Source of the DNA: Kibdelosporangium persicum
Lineage (GTDB): Bacteria > Actinomycetota > Actinomycetes > Mycobacteriales > Pseudonocardiaceae
Direction of reading: 5' to 3'
DNA: 64,000 bases
NCBI RefSeq assembly: GCF_013280595.1
Contig: NZ_JAAATY010000039.1
Coordinates: 21,263-85,262 of the forward strand
Numbering within the stretch: the stretch's first letter is position 1; every line of letters begins with the position of its first letter. The notes under the pieces were generated by a model, which saw only the letters and a program-made list of their open reading frames with translations, searched no databases and was not told the DNA's origin. The position numbers were made by a program, and so were the translations under genes. Positions 35,595 to 43,102 of the stretch are shown piece after piece.

Positions 35595-36764
35595 TCAGCC
35601 GAGCAACTCGTCGAGCTGGTCTGCTGCCTCTCTGAGGTGCTCGACGTCGGGATGGATGTAGACACGCTTGGTGAAACTCAGGTCAGCGTGACCGGCCCAG
35701 GCGCTCACCACGACGTCGGGGACGCCCGAGGTGGCGAGGTAGGTCAGGCACGCGTGTCGGGCGTCGTAGGGCCGGACTTTGCGGACGTTCGCCTGGGCCA
35801 TCAGCTTGTAGATCGCCCGCCGGAACTTGTCCGTCTTCCAAGGCGCTCCCAGCTCGTCGACCATCACGAAACCGGACCGCTCGTACACCTCACCAGCGTG
35901 GATCGCTTCGGCCGTCTGCTTGGCTTTGAACGTCTTCAGAGCCGCGTGGAGAGGCTTGGGCAACGGCAGCTTCCGCTTGCCCTTCTCTGACTTCGGCCCC
36001 TTCTCCTCGACCTCACCGTCTACAAGGGTCCGGGTCAGCTCCACTGACAGAGTCCCTGCTTCAAGGTCGACGGCCGACCAGCGAAGCCCGCAGACCTCGG
36101 CCGGTCGCATTCCGATCAGCGACAGCAGCACCGGCGCGTACAGCCGGCAATCTCGTATCGCGGCGAGGAAGTGTCTCACCTCCGTCTCACCCCAGGGTTT
36201 GCGCTCAGCCGCCGCTGCTGCGGCCTGCCGGCGGGCTTCGCGAGGTATCTGGGTGTACTGCGCGACGTTCCGTACGACCAACTTCCGCCGCACGGCCACG
36301 TTCAACGCCGACCTAAGCCTGCCCAGCGTCAGCTTCACCGATCTCACGCTGAGTCCGGTTCCTGGCTTTCCACCACGCCTGCGGCCTGAGGTGAGCATCC
36401 AGTCCACCAGGTCGTCGATGTCCTCTTCGGTGACCTGCTGAAGTCGCCGATCGCCGAGCTGCTTGCGTACCGGCAGGAGCGCGTCGGCGTAGTTGGATGC
36501 AGTAGCCTTCTCGACGTCGATGGTGGCCGACTTGAGCCACGTATCGAGCCATTCCGACATGGTGATCTTGACCGGTCCGACGAATGTCCCCTCGTCGGTC
36601 TGGTGCTTGATCTTGGCGTACTCGGCGCGAGCCTCCTTCTTGGTGTCGTAGGTCTTGGTCAGCTGCTTGCGTCGCCCCGACGCCGGGTCACGCCCGATGT
36701 CGATGACGAACCGGTACCTGGTCGTACCGTCCTTCAACTCGATCTTCTTGATCGGATCCCCCAC
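35595..36764 (-). CDS. Tyrosine-type site-specific integrase of the tRNA-Pro element
   Basis: 389 aa from GTG 36764, chosen for the AAGGAG 10 nt upstream; the longer frame to 36833 has an unnatural N-terminus. An arm-binding segment (RYRFVIDIGRDPASGRRKQ), SAM-like core-binding domain and catalytic domain follow. Active-site residues: Arg in IGMRPAEVCGLRW, the His/Arg box YDARHACLTYLA, His in WAGHADLSF and Tyr in KRVYIH. It reads toward attL and would integrate/excise the element at tRNA-Pro. Confidence 0.93.
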   Translation of the reverse strand: MGDPIKKIELKDGTTRYRFVIDIGRDPASGRRKQLTKTYDTKKEARAEYAKIKHQTDEGTFVGPVKITMSEWLDTWLKSATIDVEKATASNYADALLPVRKQLGDRRLQQVTEEDIDDLVDWMLTSGRRRGGKPGTGLSVRSVKLTLGRLRSALNVAVRRKLVVRNVAQYTQIPREARRQAAAAAAERKPWGETEVRHFLAAIRDCRLYAPVLLSLIGMRPAEVCGLRWSAVDLEAGTLSVELTRTLVDGEVEEKGPKSEKGKRKLPLPKPLHAALKTFKAKQTAEAIHAGEVYERSGFVMVDELGAPWKTDKFRRAIYKLMAQANVRKVRPYDARHACLTYLATSGVPDVVVSAWAGHADLSFTKRVYIHPDVEHLREAADQLDELLG

Positions 36765-36786
36765 TGACGTGGTACTCCTTCGATAG

Positions 36787-37377
36787 TCAGGCCCCCTCAG
36801 AAGAGCCCAAGGGAGGCAGTAGACCCATGTCACGAGCCCTGCGGATGTACCGGGACACCTGCGTACGGGACCGTTTCATGGCAGTTGCCACGGCCAGGCC
36901 GGGAGCCCTGTTTCCCGCGGCTACGGCCTCTGAGTAGATCTGTGCCGCTCGTCGCGCATCCTCATCGGCTTGGCTGCGAAGACGCTGGTCCGCACTAGGT
37001 ACCGGGTCGGCCTGACTGCGGTCCATCGGCTGAACGCCAGGCGGGAGGGTGGCAAGCCACTCGTCTCGTACAGATGACGGGACCGTGGCTTTGTCCATGG
37101 CAGCCCGCAGAAGTTGGTCGACAAGCACGTGCCTCATCACGGATGTCGTGATCGGCGTCGTCGCCTTCCCGCGAACGGCCACCTCAAGCACGAGCGGACG
37201 AAGGTCCGCACCGACGACTACTTCGATCTTCACCGATGACTCCGGCTCGCTGAGCGCGAAGTTGGCTTGAAAGCGCGTCGGTACGGCGGTGTCAGGGCCG
37301 GTGGACACGTATCCCCCGGGCGTCAGTTCCTCAACGGACACCCAGTCGATCTGGAAGTTCTTCGGCAGGCGAGGCAC
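36787..37377 (-). CDS. Hypothetical protein with C-terminal helix-turn-helix-like segment
   Basis: 196 aa, upstream of and co-directional with the integrase (22-bp gap). The N-terminal ~95 residues form a beta-rich region (FALSEPESSVKIEVVVG, LRPLVLEVAVRG). The C-terminal part, AAGNRAPGLAVATAMKRS plus TQVSRYIRRARDMGLLPP, looks like a helix-turn-helix, as in sigma/replication-type adaptors on actinomycete elements. I do not recognise the family. A regulatory or recombination-directionality role would fit the position. Confidence 0.65.
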   Translation of the reverse strand: MPRLPKNFQIDWVSVEELTPGGYVSTGPDTAVPTRFQANFALSEPESSVKIEVVVGADLRPLVLEVAVRGKATTPITTSVMRHVLVDQLLRAAMDKATVPSSVRDEWLATLPPGVQPMDRSQADPVPSADQRLRSQADEDARRAAQIYSEAVAAGNRAPGLAVATAMKRSRTQVSRYIRRARDMGLLPPLGSSEGA

Positions 37378-37482
37378 GGCAGAACGATACGCACCCCCTC
37401 ATCCTGAGTAGCTGAACGGACACGACACACCGTATTCCTTGGCGATGGTCAGGCAATGCCCACGCAGCTTACCATGGGGGGT

Positions 37483-37746
37483 ATGCAAATCGGGGGACAG
37501 ACTCTGGCGGACCGCTCCGCAGAGCTTCAGACATGGATCAGGACCGGGAGGGCACGTCAGCTTCGTGTCGCTGCTGGGCTCAGCCAAGCGTTGGTAGCTC
37601 AGGACTGTGAGGTCACGGCGTCAACAGTGCATCGGTGGGAAGTGGGCGATCGTCCGCCCCGCGGTCGCAACATCACTGCGTACCACAGCTTCCTGGCTCG
37701 CCTCATCGAGTTAGAGCAGCGCGAGGGTGAGCACGATGCAGAGTAG
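37483..37746 (+). CDS. XRE family helix-turn-helix regulator
   Basis: About 87 aa from ATG 37483 behind GGGGGG; ATG 37474 and 37456 are alternatives. The HTH is ARQLRVAAGLSQALVAQDC and VTASTVHRWEVGDRPPRG. It is divergent from the integrase operon and overlaps the downstream Xis-like gene, so it probably controls the integration/excision switch. Confidence 0.75.
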   Translation: MQIGGQTLADRSAELQTWIRTGRARQLRVAAGLSQALVAQDCEVTASTVHRWEVGDRPPRGRNITAYHSFLARLIELEQREGEHDAE

Positions 37747-37954
37747 AAGCGCACCGCCAACCTTGGCAGAGATCAAAGCGACATGGCCACCGGCCGTCGA
37801 CGTACCGACCGCGGGCGCGGCGTTCGGGCTGAGTCGTAGCCACGCTTACGAGTTGGTGGCACGCGGGGAATTTCCCGCCAAGGTGGTCAAGTTTGGCGGC
37901 CGGTACAAGGTCCTCACCGAGTCACTGATCCGCGCACTGTCCGCAACGGACTAA
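37736..37954 (+). CDS. Excisionase-like helix-turn-helix protein (AlpA/Xis family)
   Basis: 72 aa from ATG 37736, overlapping the XRE gene. VDVPTAGAAFGLSRSHAYELVARGEFPAKVVKFGGRYKV (quoted in outline only: GLSRSHAYELVARGEFP) is the MerR-like winged helix typical of small excisionases. It likely supplies excision directionality to the element's integrase. Confidence 0.75.
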   Translation: MQSRSAPPTLAEIKATWPPAVDVPTAGAAFGLSRSHAYELVARGEFPAKVVKFGGRYKVLTESLIRALSATD

Positions 37955-38055
37955 CGCTGAACATCGTCGACTCGGCAAGCGAGCGGCGCGAACAAAGCCG
38001 CTCCCATCCTCGCTTTCGCGCGACGAACGGGAAGCCCGGCCACGGTCAGCAAGTT

Positions 38056-38078
38056 AGGGATCCGGTTACCGGACCCCT
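38056..38078. repeat. Inverted repeat upstream of mobC, candidate oriT/nic region
   Basis: AGGG-A-TCCGGT-T-ACCGGA-C-CCCT folds with 10 base pairs, one A/C mismatch and a 1-nt centre. It lies in the 194-bp non-coding gap before mobC-mobA, which is where MOB-family origins of transfer usually sit. The nic site itself cannot be recognised. Confidence 0.4.
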
Positions 38079-38148
38079 GCCACGGCTGGATGCCATGGCG
38101 GACAACGGAGGCGTGCAGGGGCACGCCGAACACCACATGGGGGAACTG

Positions 38149-38553
38149 ATGGCACACAACAAAGTGCGGCGCCAACGCCGCGTCGAGGGTGGCTCACCTA
38201 TCAGCATTCACGTCCGCACCACCACGACGACCTACGCTCGCCTGATCGTCCAGTCCGCACAGGCAGGCCTCTCAGTGCCGCGCTACCTCATTGAGTCTGC
38301 GCTACGCGAATCCGCCGACGGCTGGAGCCAACGTGAGCAACGCTGGTGGGCCGAACGCCTCGACACCGTCGAGACACGGCTGGTCCGTATTGGAACCAAC
38401 ATCAACCAAATGGCGGCGTCGTTCAACACGACCGGCGAACCACCAGAAGCACTGACCTCCGTACTGGCCTACTTCACGGCGACCCTGGAGCAGCACCGGC
38501 AGATCCTCACCGCGATCGATCCGTCTGACCGGTCACGCGAACCGACGTCGTGA
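38149..38553 (+). CDS. mobC: MobC family relaxosome protein
   Basis: 134 aa from ATG 38149 with GGGGGAA just upstream; the frame is open to ATG 38095. Signature near the C-terminus: LVRIGTNINQMAASFN, the hallmark of MobC (PF05713-type) accessory proteins. The N-terminus has a beta strand (ISIHVRTTTTTY) and helix resembling an RHH DNA-binding unit. It would bind oriT and help the relaxase encoded by the next gene, which it overlaps by 4 nt. Confidence 0.85.
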   Translation: MAHNKVRRQRRVEGGSPISIHVRTTTTTYARLIVQSAQAGLSVPRYLIESALRESADGWSQREQRWWAERLDTVETRLVRIGTNINQMAASFNTTGEPPEALTSVLAYFTATLEQHRQILTAIDPSDRSREPTS

Positions 38554-40100
38554 TCGCGAAGGCTCCGGCCAAGGGCAAGTACGGCTCAGACACCTACGGC
38601 CTGTTGAGGTACCTGTTCGGTCCCGGCAAGGCCAACGAGCACCGCGACCAGCATCTCGTCGCCGCTTGGGATCCGGAGTGGCTAGCCGGCGGTGCCTTCG
38701 CCAATCGCTACCGCGGCTGGCTGCCTCGCCTTGCCCGTGAGGTCGATGCGCCGATGACCGGCCACGACGTGCAACTGGCAGGAGGCCACGTCTACCACGT
38801 GGTGCTGTCGGTTCCTCGCCAAGACGGAGTCCTCGGCGATGTTCGGTGGCGCGAACTTGTCGAGGAAGCAATCGACCGCATGGGCTTCGGTCCCGACAGC
38901 GAAGGCCGCGCCGGGTGCCGATGGGTCGCTGTGCACCACGGCCCGAGCAAGGACGGCAACGACCACGTTCACCTCGCCCTGAACTTGGTCTGCGGCGACG
39001 GCACGATTGCCGACACCTACCGGGACTGGCCACGCTGGCGGCAGTGGTGCATGGAGGTGGAGCAACGCCTCAACCTGACACCAACCTCGCCAGCCAACAA
39101 GACCGCGCCGCTCCGGCCGACACGCGCCGAAACCGAGAAAGCGGCCCGCTTGGGATGGAAGCGACCGAGCCGGGAGTATCTACGCGAAGTCGTCCGCGCT
39201 GCGGCCCTTGAGGCAACCTCGGCGAAGGAGTTCGTCGACCTACTGGGCCAGCAGATGTCGGTATCCATCGAGCCGCGATGGGATGCCGATGGCGAGCTGG
39301 TTGGCTACCGGGTGGCGCAGATGGGCGACAGGAGCAAATCGTCCGACGAGCAGATCTGGTTCAGCGGCAGCAGCCTCGCCCGTGATCTGTCCGCGCCCAA
39401 ACTGATCCAGCGGTGGGCGAGTGCAGTGGAATGGCCAAGTGTCGCGCGACCGCTGCCAGCGAGCCACGCCGAACGTCTTGAAGCGATCACGGCGGCGACC
39501 GACACGGCGACCCGTGCCCGCGACGTCCTGGCGATCATCCTCCGCTCCGCTAGCGCAGCCGATGACGACACTGCGAACGGGATTACCCACGCAACACTCG
39601 ACCTGCTGACCACGACGGCGCGGGGGTTGGAGGGCCCGGATGCTGGCCCTATCACCGCAGCGGTGAAGGCGTATCAACTGGCCGCCGCCACACCGCATCG
39701 AGTCCAACCGACCCGTTGGGCACCGATCGCTGTCGAACTGCAGACGGTTGCTCGGCGCCTAGCGCACGCTGGCGCGTTGTCAAGACGCGGCAGTACCGGC
39801 GTTGCTCTCGCCGCCTTGATCGTCGCCCTGGCTGCGCTGCTCGTCGAGATCGGGGTGTGGCGTGAACGGAACCACCAACGACAACCGGCCGCCGCCGCAC
39901 GTGGCGCGGCCGGTCTACTACGGAAAGCTGCATCAGCTACCCGCGAAAGGCGCCGTCAGATCGCCGGACGCGAGTCCGTTCGACACGATGAACCAGAGCC
40001 ACGTTCAGCTGCGGGGCAGGTGAAACTACGACGTCCTCGTGCGCAACAAACTAGTCTTCAGGAGGAGTTTTATGGACGTGGCCATAGCCGAAGGCGGTAG
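38550..40100 (+). CDS. mobA: Relaxase/mobilization nuclease domain protein
   Basis: 516 aa, GTG start overlapping mobC. The HUH-type metal motif is NDHVHLALNLV (His-x-His) with an upstream His pair region HVYHVVLSV; the candidate nucleophile Tyr is in KYGSDTYGLLRYLFG near the N-terminus. The C-terminal part is helical and carries one membrane segment (GVALAALIVALAALLVEIGVW) before a basic tail. It should nick oriT and pilot the element during helper-driven conjugation. Confidence 0.85.
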   Translation: MIAKAPAKGKYGSDTYGLLRYLFGPGKANEHRDQHLVAAWDPEWLAGGAFANRYRGWLPRLAREVDAPMTGHDVQLAGGHVYHVVLSVPRQDGVLGDVRWRELVEEAIDRMGFGPDSEGRAGCRWVAVHHGPSKDGNDHVHLALNLVCGDGTIADTYRDWPRWRQWCMEVEQRLNLTPTSPANKTAPLRPTRAETEKAARLGWKRPSREYLREVVRAAALEATSAKEFVDLLGQQMSVSIEPRWDADGELVGYRVAQMGDRSKSSDEQIWFSGSSLARDLSAPKLIQRWASAVEWPSVARPLPASHAERLEAITAATDTATRARDVLAIILRSASAADDDTANGITHATLDLLTTTARGLEGPDAGPITAAVKAYQLAAATPHRVQPTRWAPIAVELQTVARRLAHAGALSRRGSTGVALAALIVALAALLVEIGVWRERNHQRQPAAAARGAAGLLRKAASATRERRRQIAGRESVRHDEPEPRSAAGQVKLRRPRAQQTSLQEEFYGRGHSRRR

Positions 40101-40361
40101 CGCTCGCGGGCTACGTCAACGTACGCGCCTTGCATTCGCCATCGATTGACCTTTCAGCCCCAGCGCATGACCGGAAAGATAAGGATAAAGTTGCAAATTT
40201 GTTACTTTTGAGATCTCGGTCTTGACGGTTGACTATCGATGATTCTAGCGCGCAGTAGTGCTGTAGATCGCATAGTCTGAAAATAGATCACACTAGGACA
40301 TCGTTAATCGGTAATTGGCTGCTGCTGCGTTCACTCATTCGTCGCAATTATTGGCTGACCT
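40101..40361. other. A/T-rich non-coding leader before the SMC-type defence genes
   Basis: About 260 bp without a credible ORF, notably A/T-richer than flanking DNA. It contains TTGACGGTTGACTATCGATG (near 40223), offering overlapping -35-like hexamers, and probably holds the promoter of the downstream three-gene operon. No riboswitch or tRNA structure is seen. Confidence 0.4.
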
Positions 40362-41105
40362 GTGGTCGATCTCCTTGTGATGATAGAGACTCTCCGCATG
40401 TCCAGTCCAGCTGAAGGGGTAGGTCAAGAGAGCGTAGTCTCGCCGACAAGCCGGATGCAGGATGCCGTGCGTCTACTTCTGCTCATTGACGGCGCTGCGG
40501 AGGATCTGCCGGGGTCGGCATGCGTCGATGTACCCGGAGGGGCAGTCGCCGTGCTACGTTCGCAGATGGCGTTGCAGGCGTTGGATTTTTGGCTGCGAAA
40601 CCCTGACTACTTCGCGAACTGGTTACTCGATTTATACGAGAAGACCAGAGATTATGCTCTTCTTGTGGAAGCCGAACGTATTATGGACTCGGATGAGCCT
40701 GAGATTCGTAGCTATCTCATGCTCCGCTACAGGTTCGGTGCGTACGAGCCAGTGGACGGCTCGCTATCGGTGCTTGCTGGTGCAGGTTTGGTTTATCGAC
40801 GTCGCGAAGGCAGCGCGGGGCATACGAAGCAGCACAACTACTACCTTACCGAGCGTGGCCGTCAAGTGGCTAGGGAGTTGATCGGTGAGGTTTCAGAACT
40901 AGATTATTATGTTCAGCGAGTGGGCCTGATCGTTCGGGTTACGGAAGGATTGACCGGCAGTCAGTTGAAGGCAATCCAATATGAGCAGCAGGAGTATCTG
41001 GAAACTGAATGGAATCAGAGGATTCGGCCTATTGCAGCCAGGGTTCGGCATCGGATTGCCGCGATGCAAGCTGATGGTGTGACCGTCGGAAAGGATGGGC
41101 GATGA
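40362..41105 (+). CDS. Helical/winged-helix accessory protein of an SMC-type (ABC-3C-like) conflict system
   Basis: 247 aa; GTG 40362, or ATG 40398 for a shorter form. The N-terminal part is helical (MQDAVRLLLLIDGAAEDL, LDFWLRNPDYFANWLLDLY), and the middle looks winged-helix (LSVLAGAGLVYRRREG, YYLTERGRQVARELIGE). Its ATGA coupling to a Rad50-like ATPase gene matches the middle component of ABC three-component systems or the small subunit in Lamassu-like loci. I assign it by order and fold, not by a strong family motif. Confidence 0.6.
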   Translation: MVDLLVMIETLRMSSPAEGVGQESVVSPTSRMQDAVRLLLLIDGAAEDLPGSACVDVPGGAVAVLRSQMALQALDFWLRNPDYFANWLLDLYEKTRDYALLVEAERIMDSDEPEIRSYLMLRYRFGAYEPVDGSLSVLAGAGLVYRRREGSAGHTKQHNYYLTERGRQVARELIGEVSELDYYVQRVGLIVRVTEGLTGSQLKAIQYEQQEYLETEWNQRIRPIAARVRHRIAAMQADGVTVGKDGR

Positions 41106-43102
41106 ATAAGGTGTCTGCGAACAAAAGAGGTCGCTTGGCTGCTCGGGTGACAACCGCGTCAGGTGTCGATGCCGCCACCGTGGACACTATCTTCGCCTCC
41201 TATGGAGTTCCGGCCGCGCCGGTTGCGGCAGCGCCGCGCAATCTGCGTGTGCTACGGCTCCGACTTTGGGGCAAGAAGCGTGATATCCCTGAAGGCGGCG
41301 CATTTGACACAACGTTGAAGTTCCCGACCGGGCTTGTCATGGCTGTGGCGCCCAATCTCAAGGGCAAGACCAGTGTGCTGGAGCTGATCACTTGGTGCCT
41401 GCGCGGAACACCCAAAGCGCTGCAGCAGGATGTGCTGGCCTGGCTCGACGGCATCGAGTGCGATGTGTTAGTCAACGACGTTCCGCATGGCATCCGCATG
41501 CGGCTCAGTGAAGGCGCGATTGCTGACGCTGCGATCCTCCAAGCGAACAGCGTCGAGGCGTTGGCCGACGCACGGGGACACAGCCCAGTAAACGCACGTG
41601 TGATTGCACGGGCGAGCTCCAACGCCGAGTATGACGTGGAGATTCAGACGTTCATGCTCGACCGGCTTGGGCTAGAGCCGATCCTGGCCTACGCCGCGAA
41701 GACTGGGGTGGTACAGACTCACGCTTGGCCTTCGTACTTCGGGGCCATCTACCCGCCCGCAGGCGGTGAGAAGGTTCTAATCGGCGAAACGGCGTATGCC
41801 GGCTTGGCTGGTCGACTTTTGGAGGTGTTCCTTGACCTTCCGGGCGCCGCCTTGTTGACCCGAGTGAAGGCTGCTCGTGATCGCCTCGCCGCTGAAGATG
41901 CTAAACAATCGGAACAGATGAAGTCAGCTGCCGATACCGACCGGCTTCGACGTGATGAGCAACAAGAACGCCTGGATAAGGCGAAATCGGCTCTTGCAAA
42001 ACTAGCGGCAGATTCGAAAGCGTTGCCCTCAGTAATGGACATCGCAGGTCGCGTCACATCGTTGTCCCTACGGCTCGCTGATGTCGAGGCGGACCGACGC
42101 GGAGCCGACGCACTACACCGGCAGGCCAAGACAAACCGGCAAGCTGACGAACGCAGGCTCAACAATCTGCGCGAGTCTGCAGTCGCTCGTCGGCTGTTCC
42201 ACGGACTCGATCCGCAATCCTGCCCGAGGTGTGAAACACCGGTCACGGAGGAGCGACGATCGGCGGAGACGGACAGCCATCGATGCGCTGTCTGCACTTC
42301 GTTGATCAGCGTCGACAATTCGGAAGAAGACGACGAGTTGGTCGACGAACTTTCCAGCGTCCTGGAGGCGTCTCGTCAAGCAGAGCGAGAGGCGCAACGC
42401 GAACTGTCCGAGGCGAACTCGATCGTTGAAAAGCTGGCTGCCGAACTTACAGCCGCCGAAGTCGAACTTCGAGATGCTCAGCAAGCAACCATTGCGGCGG
42501 AACGTTTCAAGCTCGAACAAGACATCGCCCGAGCAGAGGGCGCACTTGAGGTGCTCCAGCCGCCCAGCACGCAAGCAACGCCGGACGGATCGGGCAACGA
42601 TGCTGAGCAACGTGTTCTCAGCAGTTTGGCCGATGTGCTCGAAGCAGACCTCAGAGCGGCCTCGGTTGGACTGTTTGCCGAGCTCGGACCTGAGATAGCC
42701 GAGATAGCAAAACGGTTCGGCATCGCCTCAGTGCAGGACATCAAGGTCGACCGACGCGCGGCGCTGCGCATCAGCAAGGGCGGCGCAAAGCCGGACTGGT
42801 TCTCCAATCAGAGTCCTGGTGAGCGGCTGCGGCTACGCATCGCCACTGTGATTGCCCTCCTTCGCGTAGGAGCGCGGCTGGGGATTGCCACACACCCAGG
42901 GCTGCTGATGTTGGATAGCCTGCGTGCGGAGGAGGTGCAGGACGACGACGCGTATGCGATCGTCGACGAACTTGTGGACCTCGCTGCTCAAACCCCTGGA
43001 CTCCAGATGCTTACGACCACCGCCGACATGACCTTGCCTGTGGGACGGCTGCCCAAAGGATCGATATTGGCGCCGCCGGAGGGACATGACGCCTTGTGGT
43101 GA
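41102..43102 (+). CDS. Rad50/SMC-like ABC ATPase with zinc-ribbon coiled coil
   Basis: 666 aa. N-terminal ATPase half with a P-loop AVAPNLKGKTSVLE (residues 81-94; the usual first Gly is Ala83). A long charged coiled coil (~255-370 and ~410-520) is interrupted by a four-Cys zinc site: C374, C377, C395, C398. The C-terminal half has ABC signature SPGERLRLR (571-579) and Walker B LLMLDS (601-606). In Walker B the residue after Asp is Ser, not Glu. Such proteins are the sensor ATPases of Lamassu/ABC-3C anti-phage systems. It overlaps both neighbours, forming a strict operon. Confidence 0.82.
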   Translation: MNKVSANKRGRLAARVTTASGVDAATVDTIFASYGVPAAPVAAAPRNLRVLRLRLWGKKRDIPEGGAFDTTLKFPTGLVMAVAPNLKGKTSVLELITWCLRGTPKALQQDVLAWLDGIECDVLVNDVPHGIRMRLSEGAIADAAILQANSVEALADARGHSPVNARVIARASSNAEYDVEIQTFMLDRLGLEPILAYAAKTGVVQTHAWPSYFGAIYPPAGGEKVLIGETAYAGLAGRLLEVFLDLPGAALLTRVKAARDRLAAEDAKQSEQMKSAADTDRLRRDEQQERLDKAKSALAKLAADSKALPSVMDIAGRVTSLSLRLADVEADRRGADALHRQAKTNRQADERRLNNLRESAVARRLFHGLDPQSCPRCETPVTEERRSAETDSHRCAVCTSLISVDNSEEDDELVDELSSVLEASRQAEREAQRELSEANSIVEKLAAELTAAEVELRDAQQATIAAERFKLEQDIARAEGALEVLQPPSTQATPDGSGNDAEQRVLSSLADVLEADLRAASVGLFAELGPEIAEIAKRFGIASVQDIKVDRRAALRISKGGAKPDWFSNQSPGERLRLRIATVIALLRVGARLGIATHPGLLMLDSLRAEEVQDDDAYAIVDELVDLAAQTPGLQMLTTTADMTLPVGRLPKGSILAPPEGHDALW

